A stretch of DNA of 64,000 nt from Arthrobacter sp. V1I7. GTDB taxonomy: Bacteria; Actinomycetota; Actinomycetes; Actinomycetales; Micrococcaceae. Within the stretch, counting starts at the first letter, position 1. Each line of letters begins with the position of its first letter. A program made the translations under genes and the position numbers. Under the pieces are notes generated by a model, which was not told where the DNA came from, searched no databases, and saw nothing but the letters and a program-made list of their open reading frames with translations. The DNA lies in NCBI RefSeq assembly GCF_030817015.1, contig NZ_JAUSYS010000001.1, forward strand, positions 186,001 to 250,000, read 5' to 3'. Shown in pieces: positions 7,682 to 16,000 of the stretch.

Positions 7682-9786
7682 GGAGTCTCCATCCCGGTCG
7701 GCTCCTGGCTCGCCGACGAAGGAATCTGGGCGGCCGGGGAGGTCACCTTGGTATGGGCCAATGCTATTAGGCGCCAGCCGGCGATAAGGGCGACCGCACA
7801 TTGCGCCAGGGACCACAGCATGGAGACACCCGTGAGGCCATACGAATGGGCAACTGCGGGGGCCGGCCCCAGAACCAGGGCCGCCGCCACCACGGCGACG
7901 GCCGTGGATTCAACGAGACGCCCTTGCGCCCGGCACAGCCCGTAGTAGACCTGGGTGATGCAGCTCAGGAGGAGCGCCGGCACGAGAATCGGTATCAGCA
8001 TCCATGCGGAGGCGTAGTCCGGACCCAGGAACCGGAGCAGCCAGGGCCCGACAAATACGAGAAGCCCGCCGGTCACCAGCGTGAGCAGGAGGCTTACGCG
8101 GAGGGCGGAAGCGACAAGCCCGGGCCGCGAACGCGTTCCGGCCAGGGCGGTCTGGAGTGAAAACCCGGCGGACTGGGGCACGAAGTACACGGCCGAGGCC
8201 ATCATCCAGACGATGTACCAGGCTGCTGTCGCCGCGGGGCCGAGAGTGGCAGCGACGATGAGGGGGAGCAGGTAACCGGGAGCGCGGTCGGCAAGCATCA
8301 GGGCGTGGTTCGGCAGTCCGGGCTTCAAGAGCTTCAGGGCGTGTCTCGGCCGTAGTCCATGCCGCCAGTCGGGGGAGACCCGGGCGCGGCGGAGCTGCCG
8401 CATCCCCACAACCACACTGGCCAGGGCGCCGGCAGCGACCGCGGCCACCACAACCGACAATTCGTGGATTCCAACGATGAAAGCGAGAGCCACCACGGCG
8501 AGCTGGACGATGCTCTGGATGACGCTTCGGATGAGGGCCCGGTCCGCGCGCTCCTGGGCTAAGCCGATGTGGTCCAGCTGATAGGCGACGGCGGCGGAGA
8601 CGGTCGTGGTGAGGAACAGTACCGTGACCAAGGGGTTGTTCCATGCCTCTCCGACCCCGGAACCGAAGGAGCTGGTGATCGCGGCGAGCCCTATGGCCAC
8701 GGCGAATGAAAAGGTCCCCACGGTGAGCAGGCTGGTTGCGATGAGGCGGCGGCCGCCGTCCGCTTCCCCGGGCAAAAGGGTCAGCGTGGCGGGTCCCACG
8801 CCGAACATGCCCAATTGAACGGTGAGGAGCGCCGCCGAGATCACCACGGAGCCCAAACCGGTTTGGGCGGGAGGCAGTACCAGAGCCACCAGCGCCCAGA
8901 AGAGGAAACCGGTGACCATCGGGGCCACCCGGGCTGCCGCCAGCCACGCGGCGTTTCCGCCCAGAGAAAGGGGTTGGCCCGCGGGGCGCAGGATCTCGCC
9001 GATCATGGAGCGGTAGTTGAAGAGGAGGAACCCGGGCCAGTAAGGCAAGAAGCGGGGTGCCCGAACCAGTGAGATCCCCACGCCGCGGACGGTGGCCAGC
9101 AGGGGGAGCATGACCATCCAGCCGGCCCGCGCGGGATGTTTGCGGATCGTCCGCGCCATTCCGGCACCGTCCTGCTCCCATTGGTCGCGTGCCCCGGCAA
9201 AGGTGTCGGCAAACCGGTGCCGCACCACGGTGGTGGGCGAGACGCCAAGCCGATAGCCGGCCTTCTCCAGGCGGATCCGCAGCTCAACGTCCTCGCCGGA
9301 AATGAAGGAGGCATCGAATCCGACCGAAAGTAACAGGTCCCGGCGGATGAGCGTGGCGCAGACGCCGAACCAGGAACGAACCCGGCTGTGGTTGTGGTGC
9401 CAGGCCAGGGCCGATCCCCAGTAGCCGGGCCCGTCCGCCTCGCTGGCCAACCCGAACTGCAGGCCGTCGAAGCCCCCTGCCTCGAATTCGCCCAGGAGCC
9501 GCTCCAGGCTTCCGGGCGGCAGGACGACGTCGGCGTCTATCAGGGTGACGACGTCGCAGCGGGCGCTTTGGACGCCAAGCATTCGGGCAGCAGGCAGCCC
9601 CCGGCCCTCGTCGGAAATAATTTGCGCGCCGAAGGAACGAGCGATAGCGACCGTGTCGTCGGTTGAACAGCCATCGACCACGATTACCTCGCGGGGACCC
9701 TGTCCCGTGATGGACTCCAGGCACTCGCGCAGCCAGGCGGCGGCGTTTCGGGCCGGAACAATTACCGACACCTCGAGTTCTACCAC
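7678..9786 (-). CDS. Fusion of GT2 glycosyltransferase and Wzx/MATE-like oligosaccharide flippase
   Basis: One 702-residue polypeptide holds two activities. Residues 1 to about 250 are a GT-A glycosyltransferase family 2 domain: VSVIVPARNAA, VIVVDGCSTDDT, the metal-binding LIDADVV at 83-89, and ISGEDVELRIRLEKAG. From about residue 275 to 690 there are 12 or more hydrophobic helices like those of polysaccharide flippases. These two functions are normally separate proteins. A frame-spanning join with no internal start signal argues for a genuine fusion that would couple addition of a sugar to export of the lipid-linked unit. The GTG start lies 11 nt after the upstream stop. Confidence 0.82.
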   Translation of the reverse strand: MVELEVSVIVPARNAAAWLRECLESITGQGPREVIVVDGCSTDDTVAIARSFGAQIISDEGRGLPAARMLGVQSARCDVVTLIDADVVLPPGSLERLLGEFEAGGFDGLQFGLASEADGPGYWGSALAWHHNHSRVRSWFGVCATLIRRDLLLSVGFDASFISGEDVELRIRLEKAGYRLGVSPTTVVRHRFADTFAGARDQWEQDGAGMARTIRKHPARAGWMVMLPLLATVRGVGISLVRAPRFLPYWPGFLLFNYRSMIGEILRPAGQPLSLGGNAAWLAAARVAPMVTGFLFWALVALVLPPAQTGLGSVVISAALLTVQLGMFGVGPATLTLLPGEADGGRRLIATSLLTVGTFSFAVAIGLAAITSSFGSGVGEAWNNPLVTVLFLTTTVSAAVAYQLDHIGLAQERADRALIRSVIQSIVQLAVVALAFIVGIHELSVVVAAVAAGALASVVVGMRQLRRARVSPDWRHGLRPRHALKLLKPGLPNHALMLADRAPGYLLPLIVAATLGPAATAAWYIVWMMASAVYFVPQSAGFSLQTALAGTRSRPGLVASALRVSLLLTLVTGGLLVFVGPWLLRFLGPDYASAWMLIPILVPALLLSCITQVYYGLCRAQGRLVESTAVAVVAAALVLGPAPAVAHSYGLTGVSMLWSLAQCAVALIAGWRLIALAHTKVTSPAAQIPSSASQEPTGMETP

Positions 9787-9797
9787 GTCCGCTCACC

Positions 9798-10898
9798 TCA
9801 CCCGTCGAGCTTTGAGCGCACCAGGTTCGCGACAAAGTCTGAGGCCTGGTCCGCGGACCAGGCGACAGGGAGACGGAGCAGCGAGCACGGCACGTCTTCG
9901 AGGGCGCGACGCACGACGGCGGCCTTTTCGCCGAAATGTTCCTCCAAGGGAACCAGGCCGGACGCACCCAGCGCTTCAACGAGCCGGCGGGAAACCATTG
10001 GGAGCTCGGAATGGAAGTTGCCGACGATCCGGGACGTCATCCAGTCGGCACTGCGGGGTTCGAGGCGTGCCTCGGCCCCGTCGTAGCGCTCCAGGAAGAT
10101 GGCGAGCTGGGCCGGTGCCGCCGATGAAATCCGCTGCGCGCCGAAGACCTGCTCCGGGTGCACCATCCGGTGCTCAGGAGACCAACGTCTGGTGAAGGCA
10201 GCCGTCTTCGGATAACGCACAATCACCGGGTGGACAGCCGTGGCGAGGTGGGCCACGGGAGTCGTGAGCCACCCCGGGGCCAGAGGCTTACGGGCCCCCT
10301 GGAACAGCTGGGGATAGATCGCCCGATGGTGGGGTTTGATGAACATCGGCTTCGCGTAACCCATGAGCATGCCGCCGGCACCGAGGAAGGCCCAGTCATC
10401 CGCCATGAAGCCGACGTCCGGCATGGCAACGAGTTTGGCCACAGTGCTGGTTTTTCCGACTCCGCCCCAGGCCGGGAGCAACACGCCGGAACCACGGAAG
10501 TCGACGACGGCGGCGTGGATCATCGCAGTCCCTTCCCGGACGCAGAGCCTGTCCAGCAACGGGATCACCGCGGTCAGCAGTTCACCGCTGCCCTGAATCC
10601 GGTATCCCTTCGCCGTTTCAATGATCTGCACGCGGTCCGCGGGGAGATAGAGCGAGTTCGCTGTGAATCGGTAGGCGTCCTCGGCGTGAGACTGACCGGG
10701 AATAGGCGATATCTCTTCGCTGATGGAGAGCCGCCGGGAGGCAACGGATTTCCCGAGAAAGGGGGCAAGCATATCCCGCAATTGCGACTCACCGGGAGTA
10801 TCCGGTGCGACATCAATTCCGACCACGCCGTGGACGTCGAAGCCGACGCCGCTGGCGGCGCCGGACTGCTGGACGACGTCTCGTTCAGACTGGCTCAT
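9798..10898 (-). CDS. HPr-kinase-like P-loop protein (HprK-related)
   Basis: A 366-residue protein with a Walker A motif AWGGVGKTST at residues 143-152, preceded by AMIHAAVVDFRGSGVLL, and an acidic ADDWAF at about 166-171. This is the layout of the C-terminal catalytic domain of HPr kinase and of the HprK-related kinases found in glycan and peptide-modification clusters. There is no HPr or PTS gene nearby, so the substrate is unknown; a glycan precursor, lipid or protein partner are all possible. The ATG has AGGAAG 8 nt upstream. It sits between two glycosyltransferase genes in the same operon. Confidence 0.75.
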   Translation of the reverse strand: MSQSERDVVQQSGAASGVGFDVHGVVGIDVAPDTPGESQLRDMLAPFLGKSVASRRLSISEEISPIPGQSHAEDAYRFTANSLYLPADRVQIIETAKGYRIQGSGELLTAVIPLLDRLCVREGTAMIHAAVVDFRGSGVLLPAWGGVGKTSTVAKLVAMPDVGFMADDWAFLGAGGMLMGYAKPMFIKPHHRAIYPQLFQGARKPLAPGWLTTPVAHLATAVHPVIVRYPKTAAFTRRWSPEHRMVHPEQVFGAQRISSAAPAQLAIFLERYDGAEARLEPRSADWMTSRIVGNFHSELPMVSRRLVEALGASGLVPLEEHFGEKAAVVRRALEDVPCSLLRLPVAWSADQASDFVANLVRSKLDG

Positions 10899-10967
10899 GG
10901 CGGAAACTTCCTGACGTCATGACTGCCGAAGCGGCAATCTTCGGAGCCCGGGGCTCATGCCTCTGCT

Positions 10968-11966
10968 TCATTGGACTTCCCTCCACAGTTCGTCCTGTGG
11001 CTTCACGGCGGTTTCCGCTGGCAGGGAACCGGCAGGCAGCCGGCGGCCGCGCAGATAACCGGTTGCAGTGGCTGCAAGCACGGCGAGGATCGTGCCCGCG
11101 CGGCTCAGGCCTGCAGGGTCCTTGCCCCGGATCCAGTCGCGGGTTCCGGCAAATACTGCCCGCGGCAACACCTGCCGGACGTAGCGCCGCTCCGGGCCCA
11201 GCGCGCGCTTGTGGCCCACGATCCGGCTGACCTGAGCTTTGGAGAGGCCCTCGGACCAGGAGCGTGCCAGCATGTAGCGCCAGGTGCCACGCTCGGCGGG
11301 GACGTGGTGGTGCACCAGGGCCGCAGGTTCGTAGACGACCCGGGATCCGGGGGCGCCCAGAACGGCTCGGATGCAGAGTTCCGTCTCTTCACAGCCGAGC
11401 GGAAGTCCGTCCTGGCGGCCCAGCGACGGGTTGAACCCGCCGACCCGGTCCAGGACTTCGGTGCGGAAAGACATGTTCGCGCCGATCACGTTGCGGACCT
11501 CAGCGGCGACCTTCGGCATGCCCCGGTAGGTGCAGCCGACGATCCAATCCACCTCTTCAGCGAAGTACCCCGGTCGGCCGGCCTCCCACCGCGGCTGGAC
11601 CCGTCCGCCTACGGCCAGGACGTCCGGATCGTCGTACATGGCGGCCAGGCGTTCGAGCCAGTCCGGTGCGGCCTCGGCGTCGTCGTCGAGGAAAGCCACG
11701 ACCTTGGCCTTCGCGACCGCGGCCCCGGTGTTGCGGGCGCCGGAAAGACCCTTGGGTCCGCTGTTTTCAATGATCACAACGTCGGGCACCGTGAAGATGA
11801 GGCGCTTGTACAGATCCATGTTGTAGTCGACGACGACGATCGTCTGCTGCGGGGGATGCGTCTGGGCCCGGACCGAGTCCAGTGCGCCCATCAACCTGTC
11901 CCATCGCTCCTCCGTGTAGGAGCAGATAACAACGGAAACGGTCGGGAATCCTGCGGCGGGGGACAT
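10968..11966 (-). CDS. Glycosyltransferase family 2
   Basis: A 332-residue GT-A enzyme: VSVVICSYTEERWDRLMGAL at the N-terminus, the donor/metal motif AFLDDDAEAAPDW, GANMSFRTEVL, and the catalytic-base region GCEETELCIR. A C-terminal segment LAVLAATATGYLRG is hydrophobic and may touch the membrane. The ATG at 11966 is one nt after the upstream stop and follows GGGAG; a longer in-frame start at 12032 would overlap the neighbour and was rejected. It probably adds a sugar to the growing repeat unit at the inner membrane face. Confidence 0.85.
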   Translation of the reverse strand: MSPAAGFPTVSVVICSYTEERWDRLMGALDSVRAQTHPPQQTIVVVDYNMDLYKRLIFTVPDVVIIENSGPKGLSGARNTGAAVAKAKVVAFLDDDAEAAPDWLERLAAMYDDPDVLAVGGRVQPRWEAGRPGYFAEEVDWIVGCTYRGMPKVAAEVRNVIGANMSFRTEVLDRVGGFNPSLGRQDGLPLGCEETELCIRAVLGAPGSRVVYEPAALVHHHVPAERGTWRYMLARSWSEGLSKAQVSRIVGHKRALGPERRYVRQVLPRAVFAGTRDWIRGKDPAGLSRAGTILAVLAATATGYLRGRRLPAGSLPAETAVKPQDELWREVQ

Positions 11967-11967
11967 C

Positions 11968-12819
11968 TTAGGCTCCCGGGCGCAATCCCAGAACACTCTG
12001 GGGATCCGTGGGGATGTGCGGGAACATGACACTCGGATACTTGTATTTGACCCGTCTCAGGGCTTCGGGCCTGGCCCCGGCCGTGGGGGCCTCCCAGCTG
12101 ATACGTTCATGGGCGAGGGTCCGCAGCACGCGCCACCCGTCCCGGAAGGTATGGAGATTGGATTTCCCGGAGATGCGGCACAGCTCATGGCTCGGGACCT
12201 CAGCAATCCGCAAACCTGCCCTCGAGGCCCGGACAATCAGCTCCGTCTCGATTTCAAAGCCGTCGGACTGCAGCTCCAGGATCTCCACGCATTCCCGGCG
12301 CAGCGCGATGTATCCGTAGCAGAGATCGGAATAGTCGCTGTGCAGGACCGCGTTGGCGAGCCAGGTCAGCATGCGGTTGCCGGAGTTCCGTAACCTGGTA
12401 AGGTCATCCGAGCCGCCGCCCGTGACGTAGCGCGAGCCCTTCACGAAATCGTATTCGTGAAGGAGCGGTGTGACCAGCCAGCCGATTTCCTGCGGGTCCA
12501 TGCTGCCGTCGCCGTCGAGCATGACGATGATGTCGCCGGACGCGGCGGCGAATCCTGCCCGAACCGCGTTGCCTTTGCCCGGGCGTGGCTCGGCAACAAC
12601 TACGACGTCCAGGCGCAGTGCCCGGGCCACGTCGACGGTACTGTCCAGGGAACGGCCGTCGACGATTACAACTTCGTCCACATATGCCGGCATCCGGCGG
12701 AGCACCCACGGCAGATTCATGGCCTCATTGAGGGTGGGGATGACCACGCTCACTGATGGACCAGACTGGGGCGGCGTCGTTTGGGGGCGCAACTTGGGTT
12801 TGAGATTTGGGATGGACAT
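11968..12819 (-). CDS. Glycosyltransferase family 2 (dolichyl-phosphate mannosyltransferase-like)
   Basis: A 283-residue GT-A enzyme with VSVVIPTLNEAMNLPWVL, VDEVVIVDGRSLDST, GKGNAVRAG and the DXD-type MLDGDGSMDPQEI, the order seen in DPM1/GtrB-like transferases that load sugars on polyprenyl phosphate or build a lipid-linked unit. The start MSIPNLK was preferred because GGTGAGG precedes it; a GTG four codons upstream is possible. It is the first gene of the minus-strand exopolysaccharide operon, reading away from an AT-rich intergenic region. Confidence 0.85.
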   Translation of the reverse strand: MSIPNLKPKLRPQTTPPQSGPSVSVVIPTLNEAMNLPWVLRRMPAYVDEVVIVDGRSLDSTVDVARALRLDVVVVAEPRPGKGNAVRAGFAAASGDIIVMLDGDGSMDPQEIGWLVTPLLHEYDFVKGSRYVTGGGSDDLTRLRNSGNRMLTWLANAVLHSDYSDLCYGYIALRRECVEILELQSDGFEIETELIVRASRAGLRIAEVPSHELCRISGKSNLHTFRDGWRVLRTLAHERISWEAPTAGARPEALRRVKYKYPSVMFPHIPTDPQSVLGLRPGA

Positions 12820-13084
12820 CAGCCTCACCACTCAATGACGTAGTCTGCTGCCCCAACCACAGCTTGCCCTGAGCGCGAACCGGTAAGCGCAGCCATTTGG
12901 CTGGTGATTGTAGGCATTTAGGTATATTTCCCCCTGATAAATATTGCTCCCGCCACCTTTTAGAAACCTTGAGTTAAGTTGAATCTTTGAGTTTCTGGAA
13001 ATCCGGGAAATTCCGACTGGTGACCAGGGGTACGCCTGACAAAATCTGTTGATTGCCAGGCTCCGTACGTGCGAGACTGACCGG
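12820..13084. promoter_or_regulatory. AT-rich divergent promoter region between the glycan operon and the GH16 lipoprotein gene
   Basis: The 265-nt gap contains the most AT-rich stretch in this half of the window (about 12897-13015), clearly unlike the surrounding DNA. It separates the minus-strand glycan operon from the plus-strand GH16 gene, so promoters for both should lie here. A minus-strand TATACC (around 12915-12920) is a possible -10 element; no convincing paired -35 was found. The location suggests that synthesis and cleavage of the polymer may be regulated together. Confidence 0.45.
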
Positions 13085-14062
13085 ATGCGGACATCAGCTC
13101 AAGGGGGCGCTGAACGAACTCGCGTCTGTAGCTCACGGTTCATGCTTGTTCCTGCCGTCGTCCTGGTTCTCCTGGGTTGCGGGGCCGATCCGAGCCCCCG
13201 GGTCGAGCGGCCGTTCAGCGCTGAGTCCGCCTCACCCCCCGGCGCAGCAACCGCTAGTCTCCCGCCTCTGACCCCGGCGGCCCCCCGCTCGCGCATACCG
13301 TCCCCCAATCCGTCCCGAACCACCGATGTGAACCCGGTAGGCGATCTGCCCGGGTGGAAGCACGTCTTTATGGAGGACTTCACCGCCGGTGACGTCCCGC
13401 TCGGCGCCTTCCCCGGCCCCCTGTACCGGGAGCGGTGGAGTGCGGGCTACAAGGACGGGACGCCGGACACGGCAGGCCAGGTCAGCGGTGGCAAGTCCGG
13501 CTACTATCCGACCAAAGTGCTCAGCGTCCAGAACGGCGTGCTGGACTGGTTCCTGCACTCGGAAAAGGGCATTTCCATGGGGGCTGCGCCTGCACCCAGG
13601 ATTCCCAACGCGGCCAAGAATCCGCCGCGTGAAAACAGCCTCCTCTACGGGCGGTACTCAGTTCGCTACCGGGCTGACTCGATGCCGGGATTCAAGACGG
13701 CGTGGCTCCTATGGCCGGACAGCGGCATCTGGCCGCGGGACGGTGAGATCGACTTTCCCGAGGGCGATCTCGGCGCGACAATCACCGCGGCGGCCCATTT
13801 CATGTCCTTGGATCCAAAGCGTTTTGAACAGTTCTTCACGGACAAGTTCTCCACGGAATGGCACGTGGCCACGACGGAGTGGCGTCCCGGCCAGGTCGAG
13901 TTCTTCGTCGACGGCGTGTCCATTGGTGTCAGTACCACCGATGTACCGTCCACGCCAATGCACCTGATCCTGCAGACCGAGTCCTGTCTGCCGAACTGTC
14001 CGGCCCCCGCAACCCAGGGCCACGTCTTCCTGGACTGGATCAGCATCTGGGTGCCGGCCTAG
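13085..14062 (+). CDS. GH16-family glycoside hydrolase, lipoprotein
   Basis: A 325-residue protein with a lipoprotein signal ending LVLLGC (Cys at about residue 32), a Ser/Pro/Thr-rich linker of about 70 residues, then a GH16 jelly-roll domain. The catalytic motif is GEIDFPEGD, matching the GH16 E-x-D-x-x-E pattern with nucleophile and acid/base Glu. GRYSVRYRADSMPGFKTAWL and the ending GHVFLDWISIWVPA also fit. It should cleave a beta-glucan or similar polymer at the outer face of the membrane. It is divergent from the glycan operon, a common arrangement for a polymer-trimming enzyme. The start was chosen just before the signal; an ATG 12 codons upstream is in frame. Confidence 0.85.
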   Translation: MRTSAQGGAERTRVCSSRFMLVPAVVLVLLGCGADPSPRVERPFSAESASPPGAATASLPPLTPAAPRSRIPSPNPSRTTDVNPVGDLPGWKHVFMEDFTAGDVPLGAFPGPLYRERWSAGYKDGTPDTAGQVSGGKSGYYPTKVLSVQNGVLDWFLHSEKGISMGAAPAPRIPNAAKNPPRENSLLYGRYSVRYRADSMPGFKTAWLLWPDSGIWPRDGEIDFPEGDLGATITAAAHFMSLDPKRFEQFFTDKFSTEWHVATTEWRPGQVEFFVDGVSIGVSTTDVPSTPMHLILQTESCLPNCPAPATQGHVFLDWISIWVPA

Positions 14063-14282
14063 CCGTCGGTTGCCGGCCGGGGGCTCGGGCAGGCCAGACT
14101 AAGTTGCGCCGGGTCATACACCAGCTGCCATATCACCTGGTTTCGGGAAGCAGGGGAACGGGACTTCCGGCTTCACTCCGTGAGGTCCTAGCCGGGAAAC
14201 AGCCACGTCATTAGCATGCTCATTAAGGGAGTATCCCGATGACCGGCGGGTCCGATCCGCCACCCTCTCGAAGGAGACCGTT
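14063..14282 (+). promoter_or_regulatory. Leader region of the YceI gene with a small dyad
   Basis: The 220-nt gap ahead of the YceI gene holds an AT-richer spot with TTAGCATGCTCATTAA (about 14211-14226), an imperfect dyad around GCATGC that resembles MarR-type operators. GAAGGAG precedes the GTG start. No terminator for the GH16 gene is obvious. Confidence 0.3.
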
Positions 14283-14828
14283 GTGACTCTGCCCGAAGGT
14301 TTGACCCCCGGCGTCTGGACGCTCGACTTGTCGCACAGCGAAATCGGATTCAGCGTCCGCCATGCCGGCATAAGCAAGGTCCGCGGCCGCTTCAACGAGG
14401 CTTCCGCCGAGGCCCACGTGGGGAATTCACTGGCGGACTCGAGCCTGCACGCGAGCGTCAAGACTGCCAGCTTTGATTCCGGCGACACCAATCGGGACGC
14501 GCACGTCCGCGGCCCCGACTTCTTCGACGTCGAGAATTATCCTGAGATGGCGTTCCGGGCCAAGGCCATCCGGGGCGACGGTGAGGACTATGTCCTGACC
14601 GGTGACCTGACGGTCCGCGGGATCACCAAACCCGTGGACCTCGAGGTCGAATACACCGGCGTTGCCGTGGATCCTTTCGGCGCCACCCGCGCGGGCTTCA
14701 GTGCCGAGGCGGAAATCAGCCGTAAGGAATTCGGGCTGACCTGGAACGCCGCGATCGAGGCCGGCGGACTGCTGGTCAGCGACAAGGTAAAGATCAATGT
14801 TGAAGCGGCCATGGTGAAGCAGGCCTAG
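14283..14828 (+). CDS. YceI family protein
   Basis: A 181-residue lipocalin-like protein of the YceI family: GVWTLDLSHSEIGFSVRHAG at the start, GRFNEASAEAHV, the family block RDAHVRGPDFFDVENYPEMAF, LTVRGITKPVDLEVEYTG, and EISRKEFGLTWNAAIEAGGL at the end. There is no signal peptide, so it is cytoplasmic as in other actinobacterial members. The family binds isoprenoid-type lipids and often responds to stress. The GTG start was chosen for its GAAGGAG, at 6-7 nt spacing. Confidence 0.93.
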   Translation: MTLPEGLTPGVWTLDLSHSEIGFSVRHAGISKVRGRFNEASAEAHVGNSLADSSLHASVKTASFDSGDTNRDAHVRGPDFFDVENYPEMAFRAKAIRGDGEDYVLTGDLTVRGITKPVDLEVEYTGVAVDPFGATRAGFSAEAEISRKEFGLTWNAAIEAGGLLVSDKVKINVEAAMVKQA

Positions 14829-14847
14829 CCGGCAGCACTGGAAGTGG

Positions 14848-15243
14848 TCAGAACAGCAGCAGGACCACGCCCCCGACCGTGGCGAGGGCACCGACCGCGG
14901 TGAAGATCCAGCCCACGATCCAGGCCGCATGGTCCCGTTTGGGCGGCGCCAGCCCCCAACGGGACGGGTGGCACACGTCGTAAAAGAGGACGACGTCGGC
15001 CCCGACCGCCAGCCCGTGGGCCTCGGCCGCGGGCAGCAGGGAGCGGTGGTCGGCGTCGTCGCGGTCCGTCCAGCGGTAACCCGTGAACCCGCCGGCGCTG
15101 ATCACCTGGCCCGTGGTCTCGGCCCACTCGCACCGGCGCCGCAAGGAGATCCAGCCCCAGCCAAGGAGCGGCAGGCCCACGACGAACCCCACCCACGACA
15201 TGACCTCGAGGATGGGGCCGAGGATGTCCCCCACGTTCGTCAC
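14848..15243 (-). CDS. DUF3592-type membrane protein
   Basis: A 131-residue protein with one helix near the N-terminus (MSWVGFVVGLPLLGWGWISL), a soluble middle region (CEWAETTGQVISAGG..., VLFYDVCHPSRWGL) and a C-terminal hairpin of hydrophobic residues. This TM-domain-TM layout and the motif WAETTGQV fit the DUF3592 family of unknown function. The GTG start at 15243 follows GGGGCG; upstream in-frame sequence lies in the neighbouring gene and was excluded. It is the last gene of a short minus-strand pair. Confidence 0.6.
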   Translation of the reverse strand: MTNVGDILGPILEVMSWVGFVVGLPLLGWGWISLRRRCEWAETTGQVISAGGFTGYRWTDRDDADHRSLLPAAEAHGLAVGADVVLFYDVCHPSRWGLAPPKRDHAAWIVGWIFTAVGALATVGGVVLLLF

Positions 15244-15274
15244 CGGTTCGCCCCGAACTTCGTCAGCGGCGGCG

Positions 15275-15433
15275 TCAACGCAGTGAGCGCGAACGGCGCA
15301 GGAAGAACAGGACGCCGGCGCCTGCCAGGACCAGGAGGCCAACGTAGAGCAGGAACTGCACTGCCTCCACAACAAAACCCACCACCAGCAGGGCGAGGGC
15401 GATGATCAGGGCAAGCTTCAGGAGTGCAGGCAT
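15275..15433 (-). CDS. Small two-helix membrane protein
   Basis: A 52-residue protein from MPALLKLALI with a strongly hydrophobic stretch of about 38 residues that can form two helices, ending in a basic FLRRSRSLR tail. The ATG was preferred over an in-frame start at 15523 because the longer version adds a polar, atypical N-terminus. It lies 31 nt upstream of the DUF3592-type gene on the same strand. No family is recognised. Confidence 0.55.
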   Translation of the reverse strand: MPALLKLALIIALALLVVGFVVEAVQFLLYVGLLVLAGAGVLFFLRRSRSLR

Positions 15434-15564
15434 GATCCAAGTATTGTTCCGATCCGTGAGTTCGCAAAGCTCGCTGGACGCAGAGGGGTCTCGGGAAGCA
15501 ATTCGGGGATTGTCCAGGGCCAACTCCTACGCCGGATCGGCGCCGGGCAGGAGAGAATGGAGCC

Positions 15565-15978
15565 ATGAAGACACTGCTGAACATCATCTGGCTGCTCTTT
15601 GGCGGGCTCTGGCTCGCGATCGGATATTTCGTGGCCGGCATCGTCTGCTGCCTGCTCATCATCACCATTCCCTGGGGGCTTGCCTCCTTTCGGATCGCGT
15701 CCTATGCACTCTGGCCGTTCGGCCGCACGGTGGTGGACCGGCCCGGCGGAACGGGCGTGTTCTCGCTGCTCGGCAATGTGGTCTGGCTGCTCGTCGCCGG
15801 CATCTGGATGGCCGTCGGGCACGTGGTCACGGCCTTCGCCATGGCCATCACCATCATCGGTATCCCGTTGGCCATCGCCAACCTCAAGCTCATCCCGGTG
15901 TCCCTGATGCCACTGGGCAAACAGATCGTCCCGAGCGAGAGGCCCTTCGTAACCGCGTACAGCAAGGCCTACCGCTAG
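15565..15978 (+). CDS. YccF domain-containing inner-membrane protein
   Basis: A 137-residue membrane protein made of two YccF repeats. Each has a hydrophobic helix followed by ITIPWGLASFRIASYALWPF in the first copy and ITIIGIPLAIANLKLIPVSL in the second, the family signature. YccF proteins are small inner-membrane proteins of unknown function. The ATG follows GGAGAGAATGGAGCC. The next gene begins 22 nt downstream with its own AAGGAGG, so the two are probably cotranscribed. Confidence 0.88.
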   Translation: MKTLLNIIWLLFGGLWLAIGYFVAGIVCCLLIITIPWGLASFRIASYALWPFGRTVVDRPGGTGVFSLLGNVVWLLVAGIWMAVGHVVTAFAMAITIIGIPLAIANLKLIPVSLMPLGKQIVPSERPFVTAYSKAYR

Positions 15979-16000
15979 GCCTACAAGGAGGAAGACCGCA

